Assembly: GCF_001277295.1 (NCBI RefSeq)
Contig: NZ_CP011456.1
Coordinates: 744,001 to 808,000, forward strand
DNA length: 64,000 bases
Direction: 5' to 3'
Source: Anabaena sp. WA102
Lineage (GTDB): Bacteria; Cyanobacteriota; Cyanobacteriia; Cyanobacteriales; Nostocaceae
Every line of letters starts with the position of its first letter. The first letter of the stretch is position 1. This document shows positions 26,943-35,415 of the stretch, in pieces. Below the pieces are notes generated by a model. The model saw only the letters and a list, made by a program, of their open reading frames with translations. It ran no database searches and was not told where the DNA came from. Both the position numbers and the translations under genes were made by a program.

Positions 26943-27771
26943 GAAGTTCCGCTTTATCAAAAAAGTTGCAATTGCCTCCAATTTAAGATAGCAGTAGAGT
27001 GACTATCTGTGTCTATTTAGGTTGTCCGCCATTTGCATAAAGTCCCAATTTGTTCGGTTTGGTCTGGCTGTATTTGCTGATTTTGCCATCACTCGAACAT
27101 ATCTTGGGGTAATTTAGCGATCGCATTTCGGCTCTTGCGTTGTTTTTATGGTAATTGAGGACTGATTATAACAAAACCCTTACGGGGCAAGGGTTATAAA
27201 CAATTATGACCATATTTTCAATGAAATGCCTACACAATAAGGCTTTCAATGGTTTTGAACCAGGTTTTCCATAAAAAGAACCGAAGAACCCGCATTTCTT
27301 AAATAATCTACTTCCTGGGCTGATGCTGCTTGTGGGTGATCATCTGTAACTGCTCAATAATCCGGGGTTAATCGTTCAAGGACAAGCCCCAAATGGCGTA
27401 AAATCTTTCCTGAACAGGTAAGTAATTGGACAAAAATATTTAAGTAATGGGACAGAATTAATTACACAATTGATTTTTCTGTTCCCTGTTCCCTGCGATG
27501 CACTGAGCTTGTCGAAGTGTTCCCTGTTCCCTCTCTCAACGAGTGAATTTAATTTTGTCCGACTACTTACAGTCATTGCGAGCGAAGGGAAGCAATCACA
27601 ACCGTTGGAATTGCTTCATTTCACTTCGTTCTATATGGCTAACGCCACGCTTACGCAATGACATTGTGTAATTAATTTTGTCTCACTACTTAGTCCGTCC
27701 CCATTTATTGAGCGGTTACATAATTTTTATTTAAAGCCTTAATATTAAATTAACAAAAAACTGCATTTATC
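26943..27771. other. Intergenic region with nested repeats
   Basis: The first 470 bp show no gene and no clear repeat. From 27419 to 27692 a family F element contains a second one. The last 80 bp before the hydrolase gene are AT-rich and probably hold its promoter. Confidence 0.65.
27419..27692. mobile_element. MITE family F, outer copy with nested element
   Basis: The outer element runs from TAAGTAATTGGACAAAAAT to TTTTGTCTCACTACTTA. It is interrupted at a TA by a second element (27441-27569) starting TAAGTAATGGGACAGAATT and ending GTCCGACTACTTA. Removing the inner one and one TA restores CAAAAATATTTACAGTCATT, which is exactly the sequence (inverted) of the uninterrupted copy at 45252-45405. 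Confidence 0.75.
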
Positions 27772-28647
27772 ATGACAGATTCTCCGAAAACTTGGACTTG
27801 GCAAGATTTTCCTATTTGTTACCAAACTCAAGGGAATACAGGACCCGCTGTAATTCTGATACATGGATTTGGTGCATCCTGGGGACACTGGCGCAAAAAT
27901 ATTCCAGCTTTAGCCGCAAATTGCCGAGTTTATGCAATTGATTTAATTGGTTTTGGGGGTTCAGCTAAACCCAAACCAGGAGAAATTACCTATACCTTAG
28001 AAACTTGGGGACAACAAGTAGCAGATTTTTGTCGGGAAGTGGTGGGTGAACCTGCATTTTTGGTAGGTAATTCTATTGGTTGTATTGTCGCTATGCAAGC
28101 GGCGGTAATTAACCCGGATATGGCTTTGGGAACTGCTTTGCTTAACTGTTCTTTGCGGTTATTACATGATCGTAAACGTCCAAGCTTACCTTGGATTAAG
28201 CGATTTGGTACACCAATTTTACAAAACTTTCTAGCAATTAAACTAGTAGGTAATTTCTTTTTTAATCGTCTAGCTCAACCACCAACAGTTAAAAATATTC
28301 TTTTACAAGCCTATGCTAACGGAGAAACGGTAACAGATGAGTTAGTAGATATTTTAATGACACCGGCAAAAGATCCTGGGGCTGCGGCTGTATTTTTAGC
28401 TTTTACGGCTTATTCCAGTGGTCCTTTAGCGGAAGACTTATTACCTAGAATATCTTGTCCAGTAATTATTTTATGGGGAACGGCTGACCCTTGGGAACCT
28501 ATTAATTTAGGTAGAGAGTTAGCCAATTTCCCCCAAGTTCAAAAGTTTATTCATTTAGAAGGTGTGGGACATTGTCCTCAAGATGAAGCACCTGAATTAG
28601 TAAATCCAATTTTACTTGATTGGATTGGTGAACTACTAGTACCGTAG
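27772..28647 (+). CDS. Alpha/beta hydrolase
   Basis: 291 codons. The fold is clear: LIHGFGASWGHWRKN (oxyanion region), DLIGFGGSAKP, nucleophile elbow GNSIGC with Ser, acid GTADPWEP, and GVGHCPQDE with the catalytic His. It resembles the hydrolases of plastids and cyanobacteria grouped with pheophytinase/chlorophyll dephytylase, but the substrate is not proven. The last codons CTA GTA CCG TAG are the beginning of a CTAGTACCG inverted-repeat element, so the natural C-terminus has been replaced or trimmed. Confidence 0.82.
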   Translation: MTDSPKTWTWQDFPICYQTQGNTGPAVILIHGFGASWGHWRKNIPALAANCRVYAIDLIGFGGSAKPKPGEITYTLETWGQQVADFCREVVGEPAFLVGNSIGCIVAMQAAVINPDMALGTALLNCSLRLLHDRKRPSLPWIKRFGTPILQNFLAIKLVGNFFFNRLAQPPTVKNILLQAYANGETVTDELVDILMTPAKDPGAAAVFLAFTAYSSGPLAEDLLPRISCPVIILWGTADPWEPINLGRELANFPQVQKFIHLEGVGHCPQDEAPELVNPILLDWIGELLVP

Positions 28648-28740
28648 GGCGGAATTAAAAATCAACCATTAAAAATAAAAAAAGCTGATTACACAAGCTT
28701 TTCAGAAATTTTTAATGGTTGATTGCCCGGCGGCACTAGT
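28635..28740. mobile_element. MITE family H (ACTAGTACCG ends)
   Basis: 106 bp forming one long hairpin: ACTAGTACCGTAGGGCGG and AAAAATCAACCATTAAAAAT on one arm, ATTTTTAATGGTTGATT and the imperfect complement of the end on the other. It supplies the stop codon of the hydrolase gene. Related pieces lie near 17822 and 34855-34990. Confidence 0.7.
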
Positions 28741-28809
28741 ACAGAAAAAAAGCAAATTCAGAGAAATTAACTTTAAACTATTAAGACTGATTTTGTGGAC
28801 TAGGCTAAC

Positions 28810-28989
28810 TTACCACCATCCGTGGCGACGATGACCACGCCAGCCACCACCCCAGCCACCATGCCGGCCACCACGCCGGCCACCACGCCAGCCACCATGA
28901 CCACCAGATAGAAGTTGCTGTTCTTCTACGGATAGTTCTACAACTAAATCAGATGGGATATTTTGAGATGGAATATTTTGGTTTGACAT
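28810..28989 (-). CDS. Double-glycine-leader peptide 1 (Gly/His/Arg/Trp-rich tail)
   Basis: 59 codons from the ATG at 28987-28989; a TTG further up (29007) is less likely. The leader (30 residues) has the pattern VVELSVEEQQLLSGG, typical of peptides cleaved after GG by C39 peptidases. The tail of 29 residues is made only of Gly, His, Arg and Trp in repeats such as HGGWRGGRRGG and HRRHGWW. It is strongly cationic. There is no Cys, Ser or Thr in the tail, so lanthionine or thiazole modification is excluded. The export genes (30535-34354) lie upstream on the same strand. A metal-binding or membrane-active role is possible but unproven. Confidence 0.75.
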   Translation of the reverse strand: MSNQNIPSQNIPSDLVVELSVEEQQLLSGGHGGWRGGRRGGRHGGWGGGWRGHRRHGWW

Positions 28990-29366
28990 AATAATTGTTG
29001 AACTCAATTAATTTTTTGCTAGGTTTTGTACAACCATGTTTACTTTTATAAAGATATTTCTGATCAATTTAATGATTCTATGGTTAGAAATATTAGTTGA
29101 TAACTTATATCATTTGATGCAAATAAATCAACTTATTATATAACTAGAGATAGACTCATGCAATTTTATTTAAAGCCTGATGATAAAAAAGGAAAGAGGA
29201 GAAAATTAAGCCAGAATTTTGGCATAAGATACTGCTAATATTTGATATCAAGCAATCTATCTGAAAATTTCTCCTCACCCTATAATTACAAAATTGAAAC
29301 CCTAAGACTATCAAAAATAGTCCAGTTAGATATTTTGCTTATTTAGGAAGAGTATGCATTACCACG
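28990..29366. other. AT-rich spacer between two precursor genes
   Basis: About 375 bp without a recognisable gene or repeat. It probably includes the promoter of the peptide 1 gene. Confidence 0.5.
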
Positions 29367-29561
29367 CTAGTCATTACGCTCAGGATAGCTATCTTCTCTG
29401 GAATAGGGTGTAGGTTGATCATATTGTGGATAGTCTCTGCCACATTTTTTAGGTTTACAACAACAGGGAGGGGGTGACTGGTAACATCCCCCAGATAAAA
29501 GTTGTTGTTCTTCTGCTGATAATTCTACAAGCAACGTAGATTTATTATCTTGATTTAACAT
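29367..29561 (-). CDS. Double-glycine-leader peptide 2 (Cys-rich tail)
   Basis: 64 codons from the ATG at 29559-29561, which has GAGG eight bases upstream. A GTG at 29573 is in frame but overlaps that ribosome-binding site. The 25-residue leader ends VELSAEEQQLLSGG, nearly the same as in peptide 1. The 39-residue tail begins CYQSPPPCCCKPKKCG, with five cysteines in the first 15 positions, then a Tyr/Pro/Asp/Glu-rich end. The cysteines could form disulfides or bind metal. Its 5' region (GAGGCTTATAATG then TTAAATCAA) is shared with the precursor at 35041-35415, so they are paralogues that kept their leaders and changed their tails. Confidence 0.72.
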   Translation of the reverse strand: MLNQDNKSTLLVELSAEEQQLLSGGCYQSPPPCCCKPKKCGRDYPQYDQPTPYSREDSYPERND

Positions 29562-29594
29562 TATAAGCCTCACTTAGTTGAATTATTTCCGGTT

Positions 29595-29648
29595 TTAATT
29601 TGCTGACAACTTCACTATAAAATCAGATTTCATGTTTTTATTCAACAT
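29595..29648 (-). pseudogene. Remnant of a double-glycine leader gene
   Basis: An ATG at 29646-29648 preceded by TTGAGGCTAATAATC opens a 17-codon frame, MLNKNMKSDFIVKLSAN, then TAA. It parallels the leaders MLNQDNKSTLLVELSAEE and MLNQMDASDLIVALSDQQ position by position, but stops before the GG site. The upstream GAGGCTAATAAT is the same as in front of the intact precursors. I read it as a truncated extra precursor directly 5' of peptide 2. Confidence 0.55.
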
Positions 29649-29930
29649 GATTATTAGCCTCAATTTATGAATAAGTGAATGTTGCCTATACTTCTTTTAT
29701 AACTATTAATAATTAGAAAAAAATGCCCCCTTAGTCATAGGTTTATATAGCTTAAATTAGTCTTGAGTTATAGTTCTATTTAGACAAAATATAGCAATCT
29801 GGTTTGATTCTGAAAACAATACGTAGGCTGCATTGGCGACAGAGTAACGCACCTGACAATACTTCATTTTGATTTGCAACCAAAATTATATTGAGAAACT
29901 TATAATTAAAAAAAATCTCCCAAGTTTTCT

Positions 29931-29989
29931 TGTGGTGCGGGCATCTTGCCTGCTAATAATACAAGGACAGGCAAGATGCCTATCCCACA
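29931..29989. repeat. Inverted repeat TGTGGTGCGGGC
   Basis: 59 bp with ends TGTGGTGCGGGCATCTTGCC and GGCAAGATGCCTATCCCACA. A second version with the same ends lies at 51261-51319. Confidence 0.7.
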
Positions 29990-30032
29990 AAATTGAATCA
30001 TCTTTTTTGTGGAGTTATCTTAATCTATTTTG

Positions 30033-30356
30033 TCAAAGGAAGTTATGGAGAAAATCTGGTAATAAATTACTCAATTTATCACCGCTATAACTAATTGTTA
30101 GCAATCCAAATGTGAAAGAAAGTGCTATGGTTATTTGGGATAATTTATATTTAGTAGTTTGTGAAGTAGAATCACCTGAAGCGAGAGTTAAATCATTTTT
30201 GCCCTCAGTTTCCAGATCGGTTTTTTGGAAGAATAATTTACCATCAGCGAATAAACCTAACATGGGTAAAATTTGCCCACCGACAAGAGATTCTTGTTCT
30301 GTATCATCAAGATATCTAAATAATTGATGGTGATTTAATTGAGTATTTTTCAGCAT
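30033..30356 (-). CDS. Double-glycine-leader protein 3 (long hydrophobic tail)
   Basis: 107 codons; ATG at 30354-30356 with AAGGAG seven bases upstream. The first 27 residues end YLDDTEQESLVGG, matching the leader pattern of the neighbours (acidic, LVGG end). The 80-residue remainder starts QILPMLGLFADGKLFF and contains a hydrophobic helix ITIALSFTFGLLTI near residues 75-88. It could be a class II bacteriocin-like product or an accessory protein of the exporter. It sits next to the C39 transporter gene, same strand, separated by a family A element. Confidence 0.6.
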   Translation of the reverse strand: MLKNTQLNHHQLFRYLDDTEQESLVGGQILPMLGLFADGKLFFQKTDLETEGKNDLTLASGDSTSQTTKYKLSQITIALSFTFGLLTISYSGDKLSNLLPDFLHNFL

Positions 30357-30380
30357 ATTATTACTCCTTAGATAAGCAAC

Positions 30381-30489
30381 TAACTAGGTGAACACAATAA
30401 AACCAATCTGTGTAAAGAAAAGTAAAATCGCCCAAACCCTCTTCACTCTTGCCTTGCCATAACGACAATTTTCAATGCTAACCTACTTA
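30381..30489 (+). mobile_element. MITE family A, copy 4
   Basis: 109 bp, TAACTAGGTG (one mismatch) to ACCTACTTA, the shortest copy because it has a single TTGCC unit. It lies between the C39 transporter gene and precursor gene 3. Confidence 0.8.
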
Positions 30490-30534
30490 GTTTAAGTTGA
30501 GTGATAGATAAATAAAAACTTTAAAAATATTTAT

Positions 30535-32703
30535 TTATACGGTTAAAAACTGTAAATGCTCTCCGGGTTTTGATAAGAAAGTATCAGGAGTTCCTTGAAT
30601 TTGGACTTGACCTTTTTCTATGAGAACAATCCAATCAGCACGGTGGATAACGCTGGGACGATGGGTAATTAAAATTGTGGTTTTACCTCTGCGATATTCT
30701 AAAAGCCGATCTAAAACATTAGCTTCACTCATAGGGTCTAATCCGGCGGTAGCTTCATCTAAAATCAGTATAGGTGGATTTGTGAGAATTCCGCGAGCGA
30801 TCGCTAATCTTTGTCTTTGTCCCCCAGAAAGATTCGCCCCAAACTCCCCTAATACGGTTTGATATTTATTAGGTAATTGACTAATAAAACCATCAGCGTC
30901 AGCAATATCACAAGCTTGAACTATGTCTTCAAAAGAAATATTAGGTGTACCTAAACGGAAGTTCTCCAAAATTGTCCGACTCCAAAAATGAGGTTCTTGG
31001 GGAACATAAACTACTTGTTGTCGGTAACAATCTAAAGCAATATCTTGGATATTAAAAAAGCCGATGCGGATATTACCAGAATCTGGTACATATAACCCAG
31101 CTAATAATTTAGCTAAGGTGCTTTTACCACAACCAGATTTACCAATTAAGGCAATGACTTTTCCCCCAGGAAGCTGAAGAGAAAAATCATCTAATAAGTC
31201 AACTCTACCTGCGTGATGAAATTGGAGATGAGAACAATTAATATCTGCCACACTAGAAATTTGTGCAGTTGGTTTTTGACTTCCTCCAACTACTTCTGGT
31301 GTGGCATCAATAACTTCTAACAATCGAGAAACTGCTGTTTGGGAACGAAAATATTCATCAACAAAGCCAACTAATGAGTTAATTAAACCTACAACATTTA
31401 CTTGTAAAGCATTAAAAGCTAACATTTGACCGATGCTTAAATTGCCTTGAATTACTAACATACTTCCAAAGCCTAGTAAGATAACACCACCAATTGTAGA
31501 GATAATTTTAGCGATAGTACCGTTAATAATTGCTATTTGCACCGTGCTAAAAGCCAGATTAGCTAAACGACCAAACCGACTTTGAAATTCATCCCAAAAT
31601 TGAGGAGCAGCATTTGTAGTTTTGATTACCTGTGCGCCTTTAAATGTTTCTACTAAAACACCTTGATTTTCTGCTCCTAAGACTAAAAGACTGCGGGTTT
31701 TTTGTTGGAGAATGGGTAAGAAAGGTAAGGTAGATAAAGTCATGCAACCAGCAACAAATAAAACGGCTATTGTTAATTGCCAACTATAAAATAACATTAA
31801 GCCAAAAGAAATTACAGCGATAAAAAATTGGCTAGGTAAAACAATCACAATCTGTGATACTAATTGATTAATTTCGCCGATATCTCGCAGTCGGCTAGTA
31901 ATTTCTCCACTTCGACGGGATTCATAATAATTTAATGGTAATTGGAGAAGTTTACGACCAAATTCTAGAACTAAACCTAGTTGTAATCTTTGTCCAAAAT
32001 GAGAAATCATTAAGGCTTGAAATACTTGCAATCCTCCGCCAAATAAACTCATAACAACAACAGCGGAAACTACAACAGTAAGTAATTGTACATCTCCACG
32101 CACGAGAACATCATCTGTTAATAATTGAATCAAAACCGGAGTTCCTAAAGCTAGTAAACCCAGGACAATATTAATCATTAAAACCTGAGCTAGTAAGCCA
32201 CGATAGGGTAAAAGTCGGCGAAAAAAGCGCGTTATTCCACCTTTTGATTCTTCTTGGGGTTGTTCAAAAAAGCGGTCTGGATCTGGCTCTAATAAGAGCA
32301 TTACCCCATCCCAAGCATTGGTTAATTCTTCTTTTGTCAGATAACGAATTCCCACAGCCGGATCAGCAATAACGTATTTTTTTCCCTTTTTACCATATAA
32401 AACAACCCAATGATAGCCTTGCCAATGGATAATTGCAGGTAATGTAATTTCTGTAATTCTGTCTACAATTTCTGGAGAAGCTTTGACTGCTCTAGCATTA
32501 AAACCAAGATTTTCTGAACCTCTTTTTAACCCTAATAATGTTGTTCCTAATTGTCCAGTACCAACAGCTTCTCGACTTTTAATCATACTTAAAAAGCGTC
32601 CATAGTGTTTGGTAATAGAAACTAAACAAGCTGCTCCACAGTCTTCTTCACTTAACTGTAAAACACATTGATAATTCTGATGAGGTTTGAAGATATTAAA
32701 CAT
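30535..32703 (-). CDS. C39 peptidase-containing ABC transporter (PCAT)
   Basis: 722 codons. Residues 1-135 are a peptidase C39 domain: Gln16, catalytic Cys22 in EEDCGAAC, His98 in GYHWVV and Asp114 in IADPA. Six membrane segments follow (about 165-440), then an ABC ATPase with Walker A GKSGCGKST, signature LSGGQRQR and Walker B ILILDEA. Such proteins cut double-glycine leaders and export the tails. With the HlyD-type adaptor encoded just upstream (76 bp gap, same strand) it would form a trans-envelope exporter using an outer-membrane TolC-like channel encoded elsewhere. The natural substrates are the GG-leader peptides next to it. Confidence 0.95.
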   Translation of the reverse strand: MFNIFKPHQNYQCVLQLSEEDCGAACLVSITKHYGRFLSMIKSREAVGTGQLGTTLLGLKRGSENLGFNARAVKASPEIVDRITEITLPAIIHWQGYHWVVLYGKKGKKYVIADPAVGIRYLTKEELTNAWDGVMLLLEPDPDRFFEQPQEESKGGITRFFRRLLPYRGLLAQVLMINIVLGLLALGTPVLIQLLTDDVLVRGDVQLLTVVVSAVVVMSLFGGGLQVFQALMISHFGQRLQLGLVLEFGRKLLQLPLNYYESRRSGEITSRLRDIGEINQLVSQIVIVLPSQFFIAVISFGLMLFYSWQLTIAVLFVAGCMTLSTLPFLPILQQKTRSLLVLGAENQGVLVETFKGAQVIKTTNAAPQFWDEFQSRFGRLANLAFSTVQIAIINGTIAKIISTIGGVILLGFGSMLVIQGNLSIGQMLAFNALQVNVVGLINSLVGFVDEYFRSQTAVSRLLEVIDATPEVVGGSQKPTAQISSVADINCSHLQFHHAGRVDLLDDFSLQLPGGKVIALIGKSGCGKSTLAKLLAGLYVPDSGNIRIGFFNIQDIALDCYRQQVVYVPQEPHFWSRTILENFRLGTPNISFEDIVQACDIADADGFISQLPNKYQTVLGEFGANLSGGQRQRLAIARGILTNPPILILDEATAGLDPMSEANVLDRLLEYRRGKTTILITHRPSVIHRADWIVLIEKGQVQIQGTPDTFLSKPGEHLQFLTV

Positions 32704-32779
32704 AATTGTTCAGAAGAACTTAGGTTAATTAACACTTGTATTGGCTTGAGTTATTGCTTAATTCTGTCTACAATTTAAT

Positions 32780-34354
32780 TTATGAATTGGTGATTAATTT
32801 GCTTTTTCTGAGGATGAATTGTAGTACAGTTTCTTGACGAGAAATAATATCAGCACGTCCTTCCATGCCAGATTTGAGATAACATAAATGATTACCTTTT
32901 CCTAAAAATAGACTTTGTGGTTCAATATTGATTTCGTAAGTAGCTACCTGGGGGGTGCTGATAATAGAGTTATTTTGTGTAGTTGCTAGAACATCTGGTG
33001 CAATTGTTTTTACAGTTCCTTTAAGAGTTCCATAGTCTGGATAGGGACAAGATGAAACCTGCATTTGTACTGCTTGACCGGTTTTTATTTTGTCAATATC
33101 TTTAGCCCAAACGTGAGCTTTGATGATTAAAGGGGCATCCACAGGAGCAATTTGAGCAAGAGCCTCACTAAGTTGTACAACCTGTCCAGAGTTGCGGAGT
33201 TTGAGTTGCATTAGTGTGCCATTTGTTGGGGAGCGAATTACACTTTTATTCAACTCATTTTCTAGTTGTAGTAATTCTTGACGAGTGCGAATTTGTTGTT
33301 TTTGCAGCTCTAGACGTTGCTGGATTAATAGTTCCCGTTCTTTTTTTAAAGCTGCTAAATTGCCATCACCTCTGGCTTTTTCTTGCCTAATTCTTTCCGA
33401 AGCTACTGTTACACTTGCATTACTGGGATTAATGCCAATTTTTGCTTTTTGTATGTTTATTTGTGCTAATTTAACAGCTTGTTCTTTTTCTTCTTGGAGA
33501 TTTTTAGAACTAGATTTGGCTTGTTCTAATTTGGCTTGAGCAGACTTAACAGCCTGTTCTTTTTCCTCGACTAAATTCTGAGATATTGCTCCCGATTGAG
33601 CTATATTCTGCAAGCGATCGCGCTGTAATATAGCCAGCTTTAAACCTGCTTCTGCTTCTTCCACAGTGGCTATTAATACCTTTTCTTTTTGTAATCTTGC
33701 TAGTTGCTCCTTTGCTAAATTTATAGCTACTTTAGCTTGTGTCATTTCCGCACCGGTTTTAATTTGCTGATCTTTATAGTTGCGTTCAGTGCCAGTTAAT
33801 TCGGCCTGTGCAGCCATAATGGTACGGTCATTTAAGTTAGTCTGAGCAATTATTTGAGTATTGATTTGATTAATTTGAGCATCAATTTGAAGAAGTTGTA
33901 ATTGACTTTGCTGAATAGTATTTTGCAGTTGTTTTTTCTGAGATTGGAGTTGGGAGTCATCAAGATAAGCAATTATTTCTCCCTTGCTTACTACCTGATC
34001 TTCTTTAGCTACAATTTTTTTAATAGTTCCCGTCATTGCAGATTCAACTAACCGTAATTCTCCCAATGGTCGGATAGTTGCAGGAACTTTAACTGTGATG
34101 TTGTAATAGAGAACAGATGTGAGACTCACAGCAACTACAAACATCGTAATCATCACTCCCCCACCAAGATGAATCCATTTACCAATATGGGGGAGAAACT
34201 CATTAGTTTCTAGTATATGCAAATCTTCTGTAGTCGAGTTATTTAAATTATAGGGAGAATTGTTATTTTGACTCTGTAAGGAGTTCACGGTATTACACCT
34301 TCTATTAGGGCTAAAATAGTCTGATCTAAGATAGAAATTGCTAATATCATGCAA
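32780..34354 (-). CDS. HlyD-family membrane fusion protein
   Basis: 524 codons. A single membrane segment lies at about residues 65-87 (GVMITMFVVAVSLTSVLYY) after a cytoplasmic N-terminus. A lipoyl-like half motif (SAMTGTIKKIVAKEDQVVSKGEIIAYLD) is followed by a long alpha-hairpin coiled coil (about 115-375) and the second lipoyl half with the RSPTNGTLMQL and VQLSEALAQIAP segments. This is the periplasmic adaptor of a type I-like exporter. It is transcribed ahead of the C39 ABC transporter and probably in one operon with it. Confidence 0.92.
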   Translation of the reverse strand: MHDISNFYLRSDYFSPNRRCNTVNSLQSQNNNSPYNLNNSTTEDLHILETNEFLPHIGKWIHLGGGVMITMFVVAVSLTSVLYYNITVKVPATIRPLGELRLVESAMTGTIKKIVAKEDQVVSKGEIIAYLDDSQLQSQKKQLQNTIQQSQLQLLQIDAQINQINTQIIAQTNLNDRTIMAAQAELTGTERNYKDQQIKTGAEMTQAKVAINLAKEQLARLQKEKVLIATVEEAEAGLKLAILQRDRLQNIAQSGAISQNLVEEKEQAVKSAQAKLEQAKSSSKNLQEEKEQAVKLAQINIQKAKIGINPSNASVTVASERIRQEKARGDGNLAALKKERELLIQQRLELQKQQIRTRQELLQLENELNKSVIRSPTNGTLMQLKLRNSGQVVQLSEALAQIAPVDAPLIIKAHVWAKDIDKIKTGQAVQMQVSSCPYPDYGTLKGTVKTIAPDVLATTQNNSIISTPQVATYEINIEPQSLFLGKGNHLCYLKSGMEGRADIISRQETVLQFILRKSKLITNS

Positions 34355-35040
34355 TCAAACATCAACTATCTCAGGTAATAAATTATTAGGAATAAAAACA
34401 AGCAAACTTCTGTGTTCACATCATGAAAAATAATTGGATGATAGGTTATAATCTAGTGAAGGGGGTAGAGATAGTTCTTCCGCTGTTGTGTGGGAATTGC
34501 TTTCTCAAATCTTTAACGCAGATCAAGCATTAAGAAGAAGTAGGGAAAAGCTCAAACTTTCTCAAAGTCCTCACTTACATTGAGCAAGCCTTTATCATTT
34601 CCCTTACCCCCTTTTGTTCTCGCAAAAGGTGTTGACTAGTACAGGTTGGCGTAAATAAACCAACCATTCTAAGTAGGTGGGTGTTGAAAATTGTCGTTAT
34701 GGCAAGGCAAAAGGCAAGAGGCAAGAGGCAAGAGGCAAGAGGCAAGAGTGAAGAGGGTTTAGACGATTTTACGTTTCTTTACACAGTTTGGTTTTATTGT
34801 GTTCACCTACTTAAATCCTCCAAAAGCCTATACTGTCTTCATTTTGACTTTTGACTTTTGACTTCCGCCTTGCGGTACTAGCCGTGCGGAGTGGTGGAAA
34901 TAACTAACCATTAAAAACTCACAAAAAGCTGGTGCAAGTTGCTTTTTGAGTTTTCATGTTTCAATTTTTCCATCCCACTCTGCCGCACCAGATTACTCTT
35001 GCTTTAAGATTAGGTAATTTATAGGCTGACTAGCCCATAT
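34355..35040. other. Spacer with MITE A copy 5 and a family H-like hairpin
   Basis: The 300 bp upstream of the HlyD-type gene (34355-34669) shows no gene longer than about 40 codons. It likely holds the exporter promoter. Then come the family A element (34670-34813) and, at about 34855-34990, a hairpin element with TGCGGTACTAG, GTGCGGAGTGG and a complementary distal arm. Confidence 0.6.
34670..34813 (-). mobile_element. MITE family A, copy 5
   Basis: 144 bp, inverted orientation (TAAGTAGGTGGGTG to CACCTACTTA). It is the longest copy, with five GGCAAGA units. Confidence 0.85.
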
Positions 35041-35415
35041 CTACACAAGAATCCCTAGAGATCCAACTCCACCAGTAACTGGAGGAGTGGGAACTGCGGG
35101 TACAGTCGTTACTGCGGGTGCAGTTGTTGCTGTTCCATCACCTGGTAATACGGCTGGACCTAAAGCTCCGACACCAGCAGGAAGCTCTGCACCTAAACCT
35201 AAGAAATCTTGTCCCGCAGTCAGGATAGTATTAGACTTACCTGCGGAAGTAGCACTGCTACCTTGAGGACCGGAGACGCTTGATCCCATTAAAAGCGATC
35301 CTTTGTTAGCGTAATTACTAGCAGCTAGTTCAAAGTCAGCCCCACCAGTCACTATTTCTTGCTGCTGATCAGATAAAGCAACAATCAAATCGGATGCGTC
35401 CATTTGATTTAACAC
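35041..35415 (-). CDS. Double-glycine-leader peptide 4 (Gly/Ala/Pro-rich tail)
   Basis: 124 codons from the GTG at 35413-35415, which aligns with the ATG of peptide 2 and has GAGG upstream. ATG at 35401-35403 and GTG at 35428-35430 are alternatives. The 25-residue leader ends LIVALSDQQQEIVTGG. The tail begins ADFELAASNYANKGSLL, then is rich in Gly, Ala, Ser, Thr and Pro (TTAPAVTTVPAVPTPPVTGG), with no Cys. Such a low-complexity tail is unusual for a bacteriocin and resembles a linker or surface peptide. The shared leader and 5' sequence tie it to the exporter. Confidence 0.68.
   Translation of the reverse strand: MLNQMDASDLIVALSDQQQEIVTGGADFELAASNYANKGSLLMGSSVSGPQGSSATSAGKSNTILTAGQDFLGLGAELPAGVGALGPAVLPGDGTATTAPAVTTVPAVPTPPVTGGVGSLGILV

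Noticed and set aside
30535..32703. C39 ABC transporter as HetC
   Set aside because: HetC is much longer, with an N-terminal cyclic-nucleotide-binding-like part, and lies by hetP; neither is seen here.
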